Below, one piece after another: positions 21,657-31,460 of a stretch of DNA of 64,000 bases. The stretch comes from Kineosporia corallincola (GTDB lineage Bacteria > Actinomycetota > Actinomycetes > Actinomycetales > Kineosporiaceae). The notes beneath the pieces were generated by a model. The model ran no database searches and had not been told where the DNA came from. It worked only from the letters and a program-made list of their open reading frames with translations. Both the position numbers and the translations under genes were made by a program. The DNA is taken from contig NZ_JAHBAY010000008.1 of the NCBI RefSeq assembly GCF_018499875.1, positions 124,001 through 188,000 on the forward strand, given 5' to 3'. Numbering within the stretch: position 1 is the stretch's first letter; the number at the start of each line of letters is the position of its first letter.

Positions 21657-22815
21657 GCGTCACCGACCCCTTCACCACGTCCACCCGGCCGCCGCTGAGG
21701 GCCTTCGGCACGTCCTCCGCCACCGCGGCCGTCACCAGCACCTGTTCCGCGCCGGCCACCAGCTCGGCCAGACGCTCCCGGCGGCCGGCGTCGAGCTCGG
21801 CGAACACGTCGTCGAGAATCAGGACGGGCTCGGCCGACTCGTCGCCGTCCCCACGCAGCAGGTCGTACGAGGCGAGCCGCAGAGCGAGAGCGAACGACCA
21901 GGACTCGCCATGACTGGCATACCCCTTGGCCGGCAGACCCCCGAGGTTCAGCAGCAGGTCGTCGCGGTGCGGCCCGACCAGGCTGATCCCCCGGTCCAGC
22001 TCGGCGCCGCGCTGCTCGTCCATCGCGGAGAGCAGCCGCTCGCGCAGGGCGTCCCGGCCGGGCACGTCCACCTGCACGGGAGTGTCCGAGGCAACGCCGC
22101 CGACGTCCTCGCCGAGCGTGCTGCGGTAGGTCAGGGTGGCGTGGCCCTGCCCCAGGCTGACCGACTCGTAGGCCGAGGCGACCAGCGGGGTCAGCGCCCG
22201 CACCAGGTACAGCCGGCCGAACAGCAGCTCCGCGCCGACGGTGGCCAGGTGCGTGTTCCACACGTCGAGGGTGCTCAGATCCGGCTTCCGGCCGGCCCGC
22301 CGGGCCTTGCCGGCCGTCTTGAGCAGCGCGTTCCGCTGGCGCAGCACCTTGTCGTAGTCGGACCGCACTCCGGCGAACCGGGGGGCCCGCAGCACCAGCA
22401 GGTCGTCCATGAACCGGCGGCGGCCGTCCGGATCGCCCTTGACGATGGCCAGGTCTTCCGGAGCGAAGAGCACCGTGCGCAACATGCCGAGCGCGTCCCG
22501 GGCCCGGCTGACCGGCGACCGGTTGATCCGGGCGCGGTTACTGCCGCCGGACACGATCTCCAGCTCGACCATGGCCCGTCGTTCGTCCCGCTGGATGGCC
22601 GTACGCACCACGGCACGGGTGGAGCCGGCGCGGATCAGCGGGAAGTCCGAGCTCACCCGGTGGCTGGAGTGTGAGGCCACGTAGCCGATGGCCTCCACCA
22701 GGTTGGTCTTGCCCTGCCCGTTGGGTCCGACGAAGGCGGTCACCCCCGGCTCCAGCGGAAGCTCGGCGCTCTCGTAGGAACGGAAGTCGGCCAACGAGAG
22801 ATGGGTGACGTGCAT
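21646..22815 (-). CDS. recF: DNA replication and repair protein RecF
   Basis: A 389-residue RecF from ATG 22815, the start that gives the family N-terminus [19 protein letters not shown] and has GGAGCC upstream; the frame is open further but has no support there. Walker A is GPNGQGKTN (30-38). The ABC signature region is near [11 protein letters not shown], Walker B is [18 protein letters not shown]. RecF is an SMC-like ATPase that with RecO and RecR loads RecA on gaps at stalled forks. Its position after dnaN and gnd, overlapping the DUF721 gene, is the usual actinobacterial order. Confidence 0.95.
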   Translation of the reverse strand: MHVTHLSLADFRSYESAELPLEPGVTAFVGPNGQGKTNLVEAIGYVASHSSHRVSSDFPLIRAGSTRAVVRTAIQRDERRAMVELEIVSGGSNRARINRSPVSRARDALGMLRTVLFAPEDLAIVKGDPDGRRRFMDDLLVLRAPRFAGVRSDYDKVLRQRNALLKTAGKARRAGRKPDLSTLDVWNTHLATVGAELLFGRLYLVRALTPLVASAYESVSLGQGHATLTYRSTLGEDVGGVASDTPVQVDVPGRDALRERLLSAMDEQRGAELDRGISLVGPHRDDLLLNLGGLPAKGYASHGESWSFALALRLASYDLLRGDGDESAEPVLILDDVFAELDAGRRERLAELVAGAEQVLVTAAVAEDVPKALSGGRVDVVKGSVTRVH

Positions 22816-22933
22816 CGGGTCGGATCGGCTCCAGTCCGGGACGGAGGATGAGCTGGGTGGCGGGGGCCGTCGTCCATGGTCGTCCGGCGGGCGGGCGGAG
22901 TCCAGCGACCGGGGCGCCGCCCCGGAACAGGCA

Positions 22934-22967
22934 GAGCCGCCGGGCATGGGTTGATGCCCGGCGGCTC
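22934..22967 (-). terminator. Hairpin after gnd
   Basis: Fourteen-bp perfect arms (GAGCCGCCGGGCAT at 22934-22947, complement at 22954-22967) with a six-base loop, 20 bases past the gnd stop and 120 bp before recF. No T tract. It suggests that dnaN-gnd and recF-DUF721 are at least partly separate units. Confidence 0.6.
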
Positions 22968-22986
22968 GCCGTCGTTCAGGTGCGAA

Positions 22987-23901
22987 CTACTTCTGGGTGG
23001 AACCGGCGCCCGACGTCGGGCCGGCAGCCGTGGTGGCGTGGCCACCGAACTGGTTGCGCAGCGCGGCGACGGCCTTCATCGCCGGGGAGTCTTCCTGGCG
23101 GCTGGTGAAACGGGCGTACAGCGCGGCCGTCATCACCGGCGCCGGGACGGCGTTGGCGATGCACTCCTCGATCGTCCAGCGACCCTCACCGGAATCGTTG
23201 ACGTAGCCGGTGATCTGGGAGAAGCCCGGGTCTTCCTCCAGGCCCTTGACCAGCAGGTCGAGCAGCCAGGAGCGAACCACGGTGCCCCGGGTCCAGGCCT
23301 TGAAGCTGCCGGTCACGTCCTTGACGATGTCCTTGGCGGCGAGCAGCTCGTAGCCCTCGGCGTAGGCCTGCATCAGGCCGTACTCGATGCCGTTGTGCAC
23401 CATCTTGGCGTAGTGCCCGGCACCGATCTCACCGGCGTGGACGAAGCCCTCCTCGCGGGGGCCCTCCGGGCGCAGGGCGTCGAAGACCGGCATGGCGCGC
23501 TCGACGTTCTTCGCGTCACCGCCGACCATCAGGCCGTAGCCGTTCTTCAGGCCCCAGACGCCACCGGACACGCCGCAGTCGACGTATTCGACGCCCTTGG
23601 CGGCCAGCGTCTTGGCGTGCTCGAAGTCGTCACTGAAGCGCGAGTTGCCACCCTCGATGACCAGGTCACCTTCGGACAGCAGGTTGCCGAGTTCCTCGAC
23701 GGTGTTCCGGGTGATGTCGCCCGAGGGCACCATGACCCAGACGATGCGAGGCGCGGGCAGGGCTTCGACCAGTTCCTTCACCGAGGCGACGTCGCTGACG
23801 GCCGGGTCACGGTCGTAACCGGTCACCTTGATGCCGGCCTCGGTCAGGCGCTTGTACATGTTGCCGCCCATGCGGCCGAGGCCGATCATTCCGATGTGCA
23901 C
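22987..23901 (-). CDS. gnd: 6-phosphogluconate dehydrogenase, decarboxylating (short form)
   Basis: A 304-residue enzyme from GTG 23901 that oxidises 6-phosphogluconate to ribulose 5-phosphate and CO2 in the pentose phosphate pathway. The Rossmann motif is MIGLGRMGGNM (residues about 5-15). Catalytic and substrate motifs are EGGNSRFSDD, CGVSGGVWGLKNGYGLMVGG, and GHYAKMVHNGIEYG with the catalytic Lys. The 300-residue length fits the NAD-preferring GndA-type short enzymes, not the 470-residue form. It starts 20 bp after the dnaN stop, so it is co-transcribed with dnaN, as in streptomycetes. Confidence 0.93.
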   Translation of the reverse strand: MHIGMIGLGRMGGNMYKRLTEAGIKVTGYDRDPAVSDVASVKELVEALPAPRIVWVMVPSGDITRNTVEELGNLLSEGDLVIEGGNSRFSDDFEHAKTLAAKGVEYVDCGVSGGVWGLKNGYGLMVGGDAKNVERAMPVFDALRPEGPREEGFVHAGEIGAGHYAKMVHNGIEYGLMQAYAEGYELLAAKDIVKDVTGSFKAWTRGTVVRSWLLDLLVKGLEEDPGFSQITGYVNDSGEGRWTIEECIANAVPAPVMTAALYARFTSRQEDSPAMKAVAALRNQFGGHATTAAGPTSGAGSTQK

Positions 23902-23920
23902 GGGGTCTTTCCCTTCGGGC

Positions 23921-25051
23921 TTAGCCCGCGATTCGCACCGGCATCAAGAGGTACCGATAGCTGCTGTCGTCCGACCCTTCCGGGTCGGTTTGCGGCGACA
24001 GCACCGCGGGCTTGGTGGGCTGTGTGAATGACAGGCGGACCAGGGGCGAGTTCAGCGCCCCGAGGCCGTCGAGCAGGAACTGCGGGTTGAAGGCAATTGA
24101 TAGTTCGTCACCAACCAGGGTCGACTCAACTGCCTCCGACGCCTGAGCATCTTCTCCTTGCCCAGCCTCCAGCGTGAGGAGTCCCTCCGTGAAGGTCAGC
24201 CGAACCGGAGTGTTCCGCTCCGCGACCAACGCGACACGTTTCACCGCGTCCGTCAGAGCCTGCGTTCCCACCAGCGCGTAGGTCGCCACGGAATCGGGGA
24301 ACAACGCGCGGACCTTCGGGTAGTCGCCTTCCACCAGCAGTGAGGTGGTGCGGCGGCCGCCGGCCTCGAAACCGATCATCTCGGTCGCTCCGCCGGTGGT
24401 GAGTGCCAGGGTGACGTCGGCGCTGGTACCGAGGGCCTTCGCGACGTCGGAAAGGGTGCGTGCCCGGACCAGGGCGACGCTGCTCTGACCTGGGTCGCCA
24501 GGATGCCAGGGCAAAGTACGCATCGCGAGCCGATACCGGTCCGTGGCCAGCAGCGTGATCTGGTCACCCTCGATCTCGCACCGGATGCCGGTGAGGATCG
24601 GGAGCGTCTCGTCCCGGCTGGCTGCGATGCTGACCTGCCCCACCGCCTGGGTGAAGATGTCGCCCGCGACCGTACCCGATGCGTCCGGCATGACCGGAAG
24701 GGTGGGGTACTCCTCCACCGGCATGGTCAACAGGGTAAAACGGCCCGATCCGCAGACGACGGAGACCTTGGAGCCGTCCGTGGTCACGTCGACCGGCTTG
24801 GCCGGCAGCGAGCGGCAGATGTCGGCCAGGAGCTTGCCGGACACCAGAGCGGTGCCCGCGTCCATCACCTCGGCAGCGACCTCGACGCGTGCGGAGACCT
24901 CGTAGTCGAAGCTCGAGAGCCGCAGCACCCCGACCTCGTCCGCCTCGAGCAGGAGACCTGCGAGGACCGGGACAGGGGGGCGGCTGGGCAGCGCACGGGC
25001 TGCCCAGGCAACTGCGTCCGCCAGCGCGTCGCGCTCAACCCGGAATTTCAC
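23921..25051 (-). CDS. dnaN: DNA polymerase III beta sliding clamp
   Basis: A 376-residue clamp from GTG 25051 (MKFRVERDALADAVAWAARALP), chosen because GGAGGGG lies six bases upstream. The longer frame from 25066 lacks a better site. It has the three repeated clamp domains (about 1-120, 130-250 and 255-376). It forms the homodimeric ring that holds polymerase III on DNA. The C-terminal segment YRYLLMPVRIAG carries the conserved LMPVR end of the hydrophobic cleft that binds clamp-binding motifs. It is the first gene leftward of oriC. Confidence 0.96.
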   Translation of the reverse strand: MKFRVERDALADAVAWAARALPSRPPVPVLAGLLLEADEVGVLRLSSFDYEVSARVEVAAEVMDAGTALVSGKLLADICRSLPAKPVDVTTDGSKVSVVCGSGRFTLLTMPVEEYPTLPVMPDASGTVAGDIFTQAVGQVSIAASRDETLPILTGIRCEIEGDQITLLATDRYRLAMRTLPWHPGDPGQSSVALVRARTLSDVAKALGTSADVTLALTTGGATEMIGFEAGGRRTTSLLVEGDYPKVRALFPDSVATYALVGTQALTDAVKRVALVAERNTPVRLTFTEGLLTLEAGQGEDAQASEAVESTLVGDELSIAFNPQFLLDGLGALNSPLVRLSFTQPTKPAVLSPQTDPEGSDDSSYRYLLMPVRIAG

Positions 25052-25900
25052 GGGTAACCCCTCCACAACTGGCCGATGACTGATGGACGACGCACACCCG
25101 TGAGCCCGGCGGAGGCGCCGGGCTGGGAGATGTGTAGTTCTTGCCCGCCGACACTACGCGAGTTGGCGAGGCGAGAGGAACTCGATCGGCGGGTCGCGCC
25201 CATCCGTGCGGTGTGCATGCCCGTTGCCGGCGCCCGGCTGCCGGGGCTGCTGAAAGGCCGCTGGGGGCCGTGGGGGCGATTCGGCGGCCGGGAAGGCCTG
25301 GACGCCGGATTGGTGGCTTCGTGGGGCATCTGGGCGTGCGGGGTGGCGGGGTTTGTGGTTCATGGACGACGAAGCCTCCGCGTCACCCCCACGGGGGACG
25401 TGAACACCGGCCGACTCCGGAACGGGCGCCCGGGGGGTGTAGCCCTCATGCCGGAGCACGTGGTCACCAGGCCATCGCAGACGGTGCCGCCGAAGCGCCC
25501 CACATCGCCTCACGGCCAGGCGAACAGGACCGCTTTCGCCATCCCGGCCCACGCAACGTAATGCCCGTGGCGCAATCGTTTTTCGCCAGACGCCAGAGCA
25601 GCCCCTGAGCCACCGGCAATCCATCACTCGTCACCCGTGGCCGACGCCACGACGCGGGTCGGTCCCGGGCCGCCGGATGGTCATCCCTGTGCGTCATCCC
25701 GGTGCGTTCCGGGTCTGCGCGTCAGAAACCACGCCCCCACCCCGTCCCGGAATCAGCGTGCGCCAACCCCCGACCGCTCCGTCACCGTTTCCGCCCGAAC
25801 TCACTGGGCTCATCCCAATCCGCCCCGGCACGGACCCCGCCCCAGCACCGACCCCGCTCACGCCCGACCTACACGGTCGCCACGCCTCGCCCGGCGACCA

Positions 25901-26065
25901 CCTCACCTCGCCTCACCTCGCCTCACCTCACCTCGCCTCACCTCGCCTCACCTCACCTCGCCTCACCTCGCCTCACCTCGCCTCACCTCGCCACGCCTCG
26001 CCACGCCTCGCCACGCCTCACCTCGCCACGCCTCGCCACGCCTCGCCACGCCTCACCTCGCCACA
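25901..26065. repeat. 33 tandem pentamers CCTCA/CCTCG/CCACG
   Basis: 165 bp read as 33 uninterrupted 5-bp units, nearly all CCTCA, CCTCG or CCACG. The left half alternates CCTCA/CCTCG; the right half is dominated by CCACG/CCTCG pairs. The complementary strand therefore has GG every five bases. It sits 260 bp from the first DnaA-box-like site. Confidence 0.95.
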
Positions 26066-26179
26066 CCACCACGCCCGCTCCGCCATGCCCCTGCTGCCGG
26101 CCACTCCATCCATGCCCACCGTCGTTACGGGCTCACGCCGACGCACCCAGTTGCCGATAGGGCCTCGACAGCCACAGTC

Positions 26180-26214
26180 ATTCGAACATATGTTCGTAGT
26201 ACAAGTGTTCGAAT
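26180..26214. promoter_or_regulatory. LexA-type SOS box within a larger inverted repeat
   Basis: The 14-bp perfect palindrome CGAACATATGTTCG (26183-26196) matches the CGAAC-N4-GTTCG SOS box of Gram-positive bacteria. It is embedded in a longer inverted repeat with nine-bp perfect arms ATTCGAACA (26180-26188) and TGTTCGAAT (26206-26214). No gene starts within several hundred bases on either side. Confidence 0.7.
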
Positions 26215-26340
26215 CTCCGTGTCTCTTTCCCCAACCCACAGGGCGGGCCGAGCTCGCTCGAAGCTCCAGCCCAAATGTTGGTGGATCGATCAAACTCTCG
26301 AGCAAAACAGTTTGGTGTTTGTAGTAACGCTTGTGGATTC

Positions 26341-27031
26341 TGTGGGTAACCCTCGTTTTTGCTGGTCAGCGCGCTAGGGGCCTGTAGATGGATGGTGGAT
26401 GAATTCGCCGGATCGGTGAATGACCCGTGGATAAACCCGTGGACTCCCACAGGGTTGTCCACGGTTATCCACCGATCGTCCCCAGCTGTCCACAGTTTGC
26501 CCCCAGGTTTTGGCCCTTCATCCACGCAAAAATTCACGGTGCATCATCTCGAGTTGTCCACGGGGTGGAAAAAGGTTGTCCACGGGGTGTCAACAACCCG
26601 GTCGGCCACTAGAACCGAACTACAAACTTTTGTCGTTTTGGCCGGTCGGAGCCCAGCTTCCAAAAGCGCAGCCCTGTTGGTAGCGCCTGTGGACAACCCG
26701 GCGCCGTTCGCCACCATCCACAAAGTTTTCCCCAGCTGTGCGTGATTCGGAGACTTTATCCACGGGTGTGCACAACGTGTCGGTCCTGTGGATAAGTACC
26801 AGACTCGAGACCAGCAAAGGGCTTTCGCTGACACGCGCCCGTGGCATGGCCTCTCCTGCAACGGTTTTCCACAGAATCCATCCCCACGTTGTGCACACTG
26901 TGGACAGCTGGTCTGCCTAAACCCTCGGACCTCCGGACGGCAGCATCCCTCTTTGTCCCTGTGAGCTGCGAGAAGAGACTTCCCAACAGGACGGACCCGC
27001 CTGCCCGGTGCAGCTGCCGGTCTGTGGAAAA
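26341..27031. promoter_or_regulatory. oriC: DnaA-box cluster of oriC
   Basis: Boxes matching TTRTCCACA or its complement: TGTGGACAA 26688-26696 and TGTGGATAA 26787-26795 are perfect. One-mismatch boxes include 26341-26349, 26426-26434, 26455-26463, 26465-26473, 26486-26494, 26554-26562, 26576-26584, 26756-26764, 26865-26873, 26889-26897, 26899-26907 and 27023-27031. Both orientations occur. The variant TTGTCCACG is used three times. This density and position between dnaN and dnaA identify the origin. Confidence 0.9.
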
Positions 27032-27577
27032 TACTGTGGGCACTCGTGAGTAGGGTCTGCCTTCCGACGCTCCCGTGCCCTCAGAGCTCCTCGCGAGGGC
27101 CTCTAGCCGACAGCTGAGCGGCAAATGCGCTCGACAGACGTGAGGCTCATACTTCGGGACGCTTCCGGGTCCTCACGAGCTCTCGGCACCACCCTGTGCA
27201 TGGTCAGGCCGACGTTTTGCAGGCCCGCAGCCGTCTGCCACGACGGGGTGATGCGCCATCCGTGCTGTCTGGGCGAGACGGGGAGCTGCCCTGGTCGACC
27301 TGTCACTGAGCCGCCCTCGCGTCATCCGCATGACCTCTGAGGGCGTCCGTTCAGTCTGCCTGCTCCCACCGCCTTCTGCACCGGGGAGGAACCCGGCCGG
27401 CGCCAGATCCGGTGCCGGACAGCACCACTTGCCCGGGACTGCACGTCCTGCCGTCATGCCCGCTCACCGGCACGAACCCTGAGACCTCAGACCGCCTGGC
27501 CGAAGGGCAGGCGGTTCCCACCGCGGCGCAGCGCCTACGGCGAGGCCGGTTCGGTCTTGCGTCGTCCTCAAACAAAA

Positions 27578-27618
27578 CAGTTATCCCCCGGCACAGCCAT
27601 CGGGCCGGGGGATAACTG
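27578..27618 (-). terminator. Intrinsic terminator of dnaA
   Basis: Fifteen-bp perfect arms (CAGTTATCCCCCGGC at 27578-27592, complement at 27604-27618), an 11-base loop and a T-rich tract (TTTTGTTT on the minus strand), 12 bases past the dnaA stop. Confidence 0.85.
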
Positions 27619-27630
27619 GTGAAGCGCAGG

Positions 27631-30174
27631 TCAGGCCATGCGCGATGTCTGCTTGATGCGGTTGGTCAGCTCGGTGACCTGGTTGTAGGTGGAGCGCCGC
27701 TCGGCCATCTGCGTGCGGATCTTACGATCGGCGTGGATCACCGTGGTGTGGTCCCGGCCGCCGAACAGCTGGCCGATCTTGGGCAGTGAAAGGTCGGTGA
27801 GTTCGCGGCACAGGTACATGGCGATCTGGCGGGCGTTGCTCAGCGTGCGCGAGCGGGAAGGACCGCACAGGTCCTCCATCGTGACGCTGAAATACGCCGC
27901 GGTCTGGGCCATGATCGTCGCCGAAGTGATCTCCGGGGTGTCGTCAGCGGGGATCAGGTCCTTCAGCACGATCTCGGCCAGTGCCAGGTCCACCTGCTGA
28001 CGGTTCAGGCTGGCGAACGCCGTCACCCGGATCAGCGCACCCTCGAGCTCGCGGATGTTGGTGGAGATCCGCGAGGCGATGTACTCCATCACGTCGTCCC
28101 GCACCTCGAGGCGCTCACCGATCGCCTTCTTGCGCAGGATGGCGATCCGGGTCTCCAGGTCGGGCGGCTGCACGTCAGTGATCAGGCCCCACTCGAAGCG
28201 GGACCGCATGCGCTCCTCGAACCCGGACAGCTGCTTCGGCGGCAGGTCGGAGGTGATCACGACCTGCTTGTTCGCGTTGTGCAGCGTGTTGAAGGTGTGG
28301 AAGAACTCCTCCTGCGTCTGCACCTTGTTCTGGAGGAACTGGATGTCGTCGATCAGCAGCACGTCGACATCACGGTAGCGCCGCTGAAAGGTGCTCGCCT
28401 TGTCGTCGCGGATGCTGTTGATGAACTCGTTCGTGAACTCCTCCGAGTTCACGTAGCGCACGCGCACCCCGGAGTACAGGTTCATCGCGTAGTGCCCGAT
28501 CGCGTGCAGCAGGTGGGTTTTGCCCAGGCCCGACTCGCCGTACACGAACAACGGGTTGTAGGCCTTGGCAGGAGCTTCCGCCACCGCGACCGCCGCCGCA
28601 TGGGCGAACCGGTTGCTGGCACCGATCACGAAGGTCTCGAAGGTGTACTTCGGGTTCAGCCGGGCCGGTTCCACGGTCGGTTTCGCGGTGGCACGGTGCC
28701 GGGCCGGCCGGTCCTCCGGGTGCGGTACCGGTTCACCGGAGGACGCCGGGGGCTGGCCGGTGGCCAGACCGTTCGGGTTGTGCACGCCCAGCGGGCTCGC
28801 GCTCGGCTGGATTCCCTGGCCGCCGTGTTCCCGCTGCGGGTCCCGGCCCTCGCGAGGATCGAACCGCTCCGTGCTCACAGTGAAGGCCGAACCCGGCGCG
28901 CTGTCCAGCGGCTTGGCTCGGTCGAAGTTACGGATGTCGATGATCGAATCCGACCCGTCGCCGGGCCGACGCGAGTCATCCCGGAAACCGTTGTCTCCCT
29001 GAGGATTTCGTTCGCGCCCGAGGGGCGCGCCAGGAACCTCGTGACGGAAACGGCCGTCGCCACGACGGTCCGGACCGAACGAGTCCGGGGCGAAAGAGTC
29101 ACCCGGGTAACCGAAGAGGTCTTCCTGAACGCCGTCGACGGGCAGGTTCTCCCGCTGATCGTCACGCGGGTCCGGGGTTTCGCCGTCCTCAAGCTGTTCG
29201 TTCTCGCCGAACCGGGCACGCTCGCGCACCGGCCGCTCGAACGGCTGGTCCGCCTGGTCGGCACCGTGGTCGTAGCGAGAACTCTCCGAGCGGCCGTCCA
29301 GCTCTAGACGGGGGCCGTCGTAGCGCGGGGTGGAGAAGCGGTCGGTGCCGTCGTCGAAGCGGTCGGTGTCGGGCCGGTCCTCGTCGTGGGTCGGCTGCGA
29401 CAGGTCGGACTCCGGACGAGGCACGTCCTGCGGGTCGCCGTCGTACCGGTTGTTCAGGCGCATCTCGCGCCGGCTGCCGTACCGCGGGCGTTCGCCCTCG
29501 TACCGGCCGTCGTCGAAACGTCCGGACCGGTCGGTCTCGTAGCGGTCGTCATCCGGGCGGGCACCGGGGTAGGCGCCGAACTGGCCCGGGTAGTCCTGCC
29601 GGTACTCGGGCTGGCCGGGCGGGAACTCCGGCTGATACTCGCCCTGGTAGCGGTCGAAGTGGCTGCGCTCGGCGCGATCGGTCCCGTCGGGGCGCAGGTC
29701 CCTCATGTCCGGCACAGGGCGTGAGGACGACGAGGAGCCCCGGGAACCCGCACCGTCCGCCGGAGGATCCGCCCGGAAGTCCGCACGCGGCGTGCCGAAG
29801 CCGGCCTCGCGTGACATCGGGCCACGCACCTCGTAGGTGGCGTTCTCCTCGCTGTCGAACATGCGGATGCCACCGGCCGGGGTGCGGACGTGCACCGGCT
29901 CGCTGCCCGCGAGGGAGGAGTCGACCGTGACGGCCAGCCGGATCGGGATGCCGAGATGCTCGGAGAGGAGGCCGGTGATGGTGTCCCGGACGCGCTGCTC
30001 CAGAATTTCCTTGGTCAGGTCGTTGGGGACCGCCAGGATCGCCGTGCCGTCGAGCAGACCGACCGGCCGGGCGAGCCGCACGAAGGCACGCTGCTGCGGG
30101 GTCACCCCCACCGAATCGAGCGAATCGAGGGCCCGGCGCCAGACTGAGGGAAAGTCCTCGTTCGGCGTTGCCAC
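27631..30174 (-). CDS. dnaA: Chromosomal replication initiator DnaA
   Basis: An 847-residue DnaA from GTG 30174, where GGAGGTGA lies six bases upstream; the frame continues upstream without support. Domain I is residues 1-85 ([21 protein letters not shown]). Domain II spans about 88-505 and is very long, acidic and rich in Arg, Tyr and Asp (repeated RYD/RYE/DDRYE-type segments). Domain III starts at 506 with Walker A GESGLGKT (546-553) and Walker [10 protein letters not shown]. Domain IV ends in the DNA-binding signature [10 protein letters not shown] (301-310 of the last 342). Typical lengths are about 510 in mycobacteria and 650 in streptomycetes, so this is unusually large. DnaA opens oriC and probably represses its own promoter through the boxes upstream. 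Confidence 0.96.
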   Translation of the reverse strand: MATPNEDFPSVWRRALDSLDSVGVTPQQRAFVRLARPVGLLDGTAILAVPNDLTKEILEQRVRDTITGLLSEHLGIPIRLAVTVDSSLAGSEPVHVRTPAGGIRMFDSEENATYEVRGPMSREAGFGTPRADFRADPPADGAGSRGSSSSSRPVPDMRDLRPDGTDRAERSHFDRYQGEYQPEFPPGQPEYRQDYPGQFGAYPGARPDDDRYETDRSGRFDDGRYEGERPRYGSRREMRLNNRYDGDPQDVPRPESDLSQPTHDEDRPDTDRFDDGTDRFSTPRYDGPRLELDGRSESSRYDHGADQADQPFERPVRERARFGENEQLEDGETPDPRDDQRENLPVDGVQEDLFGYPGDSFAPDSFGPDRRGDGRFRHEVPGAPLGRERNPQGDNGFRDDSRRPGDGSDSIIDIRNFDRAKPLDSAPGSAFTVSTERFDPREGRDPQREHGGQGIQPSASPLGVHNPNGLATGQPPASSGEPVPHPEDRPARHRATAKPTVEPARLNPKYTFETFVIGASNRFAHAAAVAVAEAPAKAYNPLFVYGESGLGKTHLLHAIGHYAMNLYSGVRVRYVNSEEFTNEFINSIRDDKASTFQRRYRDVDVLLIDDIQFLQNKVQTQEEFFHTFNTLHNANKQVVITSDLPPKQLSGFEERMRSRFEWGLITDVQPPDLETRIAILRKKAIGERLEVRDDVMEYIASRISTNIRELEGALIRVTAFASLNRQQVDLALAEIVLKDLIPADDTPEITSATIMAQTAAYFSVTMEDLCGPSRSRTLSNARQIAMYLCRELTDLSLPKIGQLFGGRDHTTVIHADRKIRTQMAERRSTYNQVTELTNRIKQTSRMA

Positions 30175-30914
30175 GCCGCTCACCTCCGTTACCCGCCCGT
30201 ATCCGGTCGTTCGTCCACAGCGTTGTCCACACCCTGTGTATGAACGAGAGGCCGGACCGGTCAAGTGTGCACTCGAGCCCGGTCGAACCCGCCGGGCACC
30301 CCCTCCACCGTCGGCGGCAGCACCCGGTTTGCGAATCCCCCAGAAGTCAATGACCAGCCAGTTCGGCGTGTCGTTGCGGGTCACGGAAGCGCAAGAGAGG
30401 ACCATAGCCCGTTGGGCCGCCGGATGGGTGCGGCACGAACCGTCCCGTGCGTCGAGCGGTGTCCCGCCAAATCCGGTACGCCCGGTCCCACCAGCCAGGT
30501 TGTGGATAACTTCGGGAATCCGATCCGATCCCGCAAGCAGGCACTGATCCGCAGGTGGCGGCGACTTCCGGGCAGAACGGGCCGGGGTGCAGTCCCGGTG
30601 CCGTCGACCGCCCGACCCGAGCCAGGGGAAGCACCCGATCGGACCCGCACCCGTGTGGTGCCAGGAAAGCTGCGTTGATCCTGGCTTTGATCGGTGCTTT
30701 GATCGACTGAGCGCCGTAGCCGAGCCCCGCCCTGTGGATGAGTTTGACCGAGGGCGTGTGCGCCCGTACCGTGAGAGGGCTTGACGGCGACCTCTCTTCG
30801 CATGTCCACACAACCCGTGTGGGCGTCCGATGGAGGTCGGTGTCAGCGGTCGTCATGACATTCCGTCATCGGCCGCGCCGACTACTTAAGCACTGACTAT
30901 CTGGGAGTCCTCAC
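30175..30914. promoter_or_regulatory. dnaA-rpmH divergent promoter region with DnaA boxes
   Basis: 740 bp between divergent genes. DnaA boxes: TCGTCCACA 30211-30219 (one mismatch), TTGTCCACA 30223-30231 (perfect), TGTGGATAA 30501-30509 (perfect) and TGTGGATGA 30732-30740 (one mismatch). The first pair lies about 40 bp before dnaA and fits autoregulation. No gene is seen. The core promoters could not be assigned with confidence. Confidence 0.6.
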
Positions 30915-31052
30915 GTGAGCAAGCGGACGTTTCAGCCGAACAACCGGCGCCGTTCCAAGACGCACGGTTTCCGCCTGCGTATGAGCACCCGCGCCGGCCG
31001 CGCCATCCTGGCCGCCCGCCGCCGGAAGGGTCGCGCGGAACTCTCCGCCTGA
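30915..31052 (+). CDS. rpmH: 50S ribosomal protein L34
   Basis: A 45-residue, very basic ribosomal protein from GTG 30915 ([20 protein letters not shown], ending [11 protein letters not shown]). It is the full L34 length and has all conserved positions of the family. It belongs to the large subunit near the peptide exit tunnel region. It is the first gene of the rightward cluster; rnpA starts 21 bases after the stop. Its start codon sits in a CTCACGTGAG palindrome that resembles half of a parS site but lacks the flanking TT/AA. Confidence 0.95.
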   Translation: MSKRTFQPNNRRRSKTHGFRLRMSTRAGRAILAARRRKGRAELSA

Positions 31053-31073
31053 CCCGACCGTCTCGGTCTCGGG

Positions 31074-31460
31074 GTGCTTCCCAGCGCTCATCGGATGCGT
31101 CACGGCAGTGAATTTTCCACTGCCGTGCGCAAAGGCCGTCGCGCCGGTCGGCAGACCCTGGTCATCCATCTGAACCGCACCGGTTCGGATCCGGCCTCTC
31201 CGGCACGAGTTGGTTTCGTCGTGTCGAAAGCGGTCGGCCCGGCGGTGGTGAGGAATCGCGTGAAGCGGCAACTGCGTCACATCACGAGAGAACGCCTGGC
31301 GGCCTTGCCGTCGGGCGCGCTCGTCGTGGTGCGGGCGAATCCGGCTGCCGCAGGTTCACCGAATCTCGCAGCCGACTTCGACAGCGCGCTGTCCTCCGCC
31401 CTACGCAACTCGTCCGGTGGCGGTGCCTCAGGGCGCCGGCCCGGGGGCCCTCGTGGCTGA
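31074..31460 (+). CDS. rnpA: Ribonuclease P protein component
   Basis: A 128-residue basic protein from GTG 31074 that assists the RNase P RNA in 5' processing of tRNA precursors. The family start MLPSAHRMRHGSEFSTAVRKGRR is followed by RVGFVVSKAVGPAVVRNRVKRQLRH, which contains the RNR signature helix. The C-terminal 15 residues are Gly/Arg/Ser-rich and variable. The yidD start overlaps its end, so the two are translationally coupled. The gene order rpmH-rnpA-yidD-yidC is universal in the phylum. Confidence 0.95.
   Translation: MLPSAHRMRHGSEFSTAVRKGRRAGRQTLVIHLNRTGSDPASPARVGFVVSKAVGPAVVRNRVKRQLRHITRERLAALPSGALVVVRANPAAAGSPNLAADFDSALSSALRNSSGGGASGRRPGGPRG

Larger units (their letters stand above)
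25052..27577. other. oriC: oriC intergenic region
   Basis: About 2.5 kb between dnaN and dnaA. From left to right it holds: a dnaN leader without recognised genes (25052-25900), pentamer tandem repeats (25901-26065), a LexA-type palindrome (26180-26214), and the DnaA-box field (about 26330-27031). After that come about 540 bp with no motif I recognise, up to the dnaA terminator. Open frames here are by-products of the repeats. Stretches such as 26605-26640 and 26290-26345 are A/T-richer than the surroundings and are candidates for the unwinding element. Confidence 0.85.

Noticed and set aside
25901-26065. CRISPR array
   Set aside because: Five-bp direct repeats without spacers; no cas genes in the window.
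25637-26377. Long rightward open frame of 246 codons across the pentamer array
   Set aside because: It consists of His/Leu/Ser/Pro repeats produced by the 5-bp units, present in several frames, without a ribosome site.
28279-29307. Open frame antisense to dnaA
   Set aside because: Shadow of dnaA, with Arg/Val/Gly-rich composition and no ribosome site.
30908-30921. parS-like palindrome at the rpmH start
   Set aside because: Only CTCACGTGAG is kept; the outer TT/AA positions of the consensus are missing.
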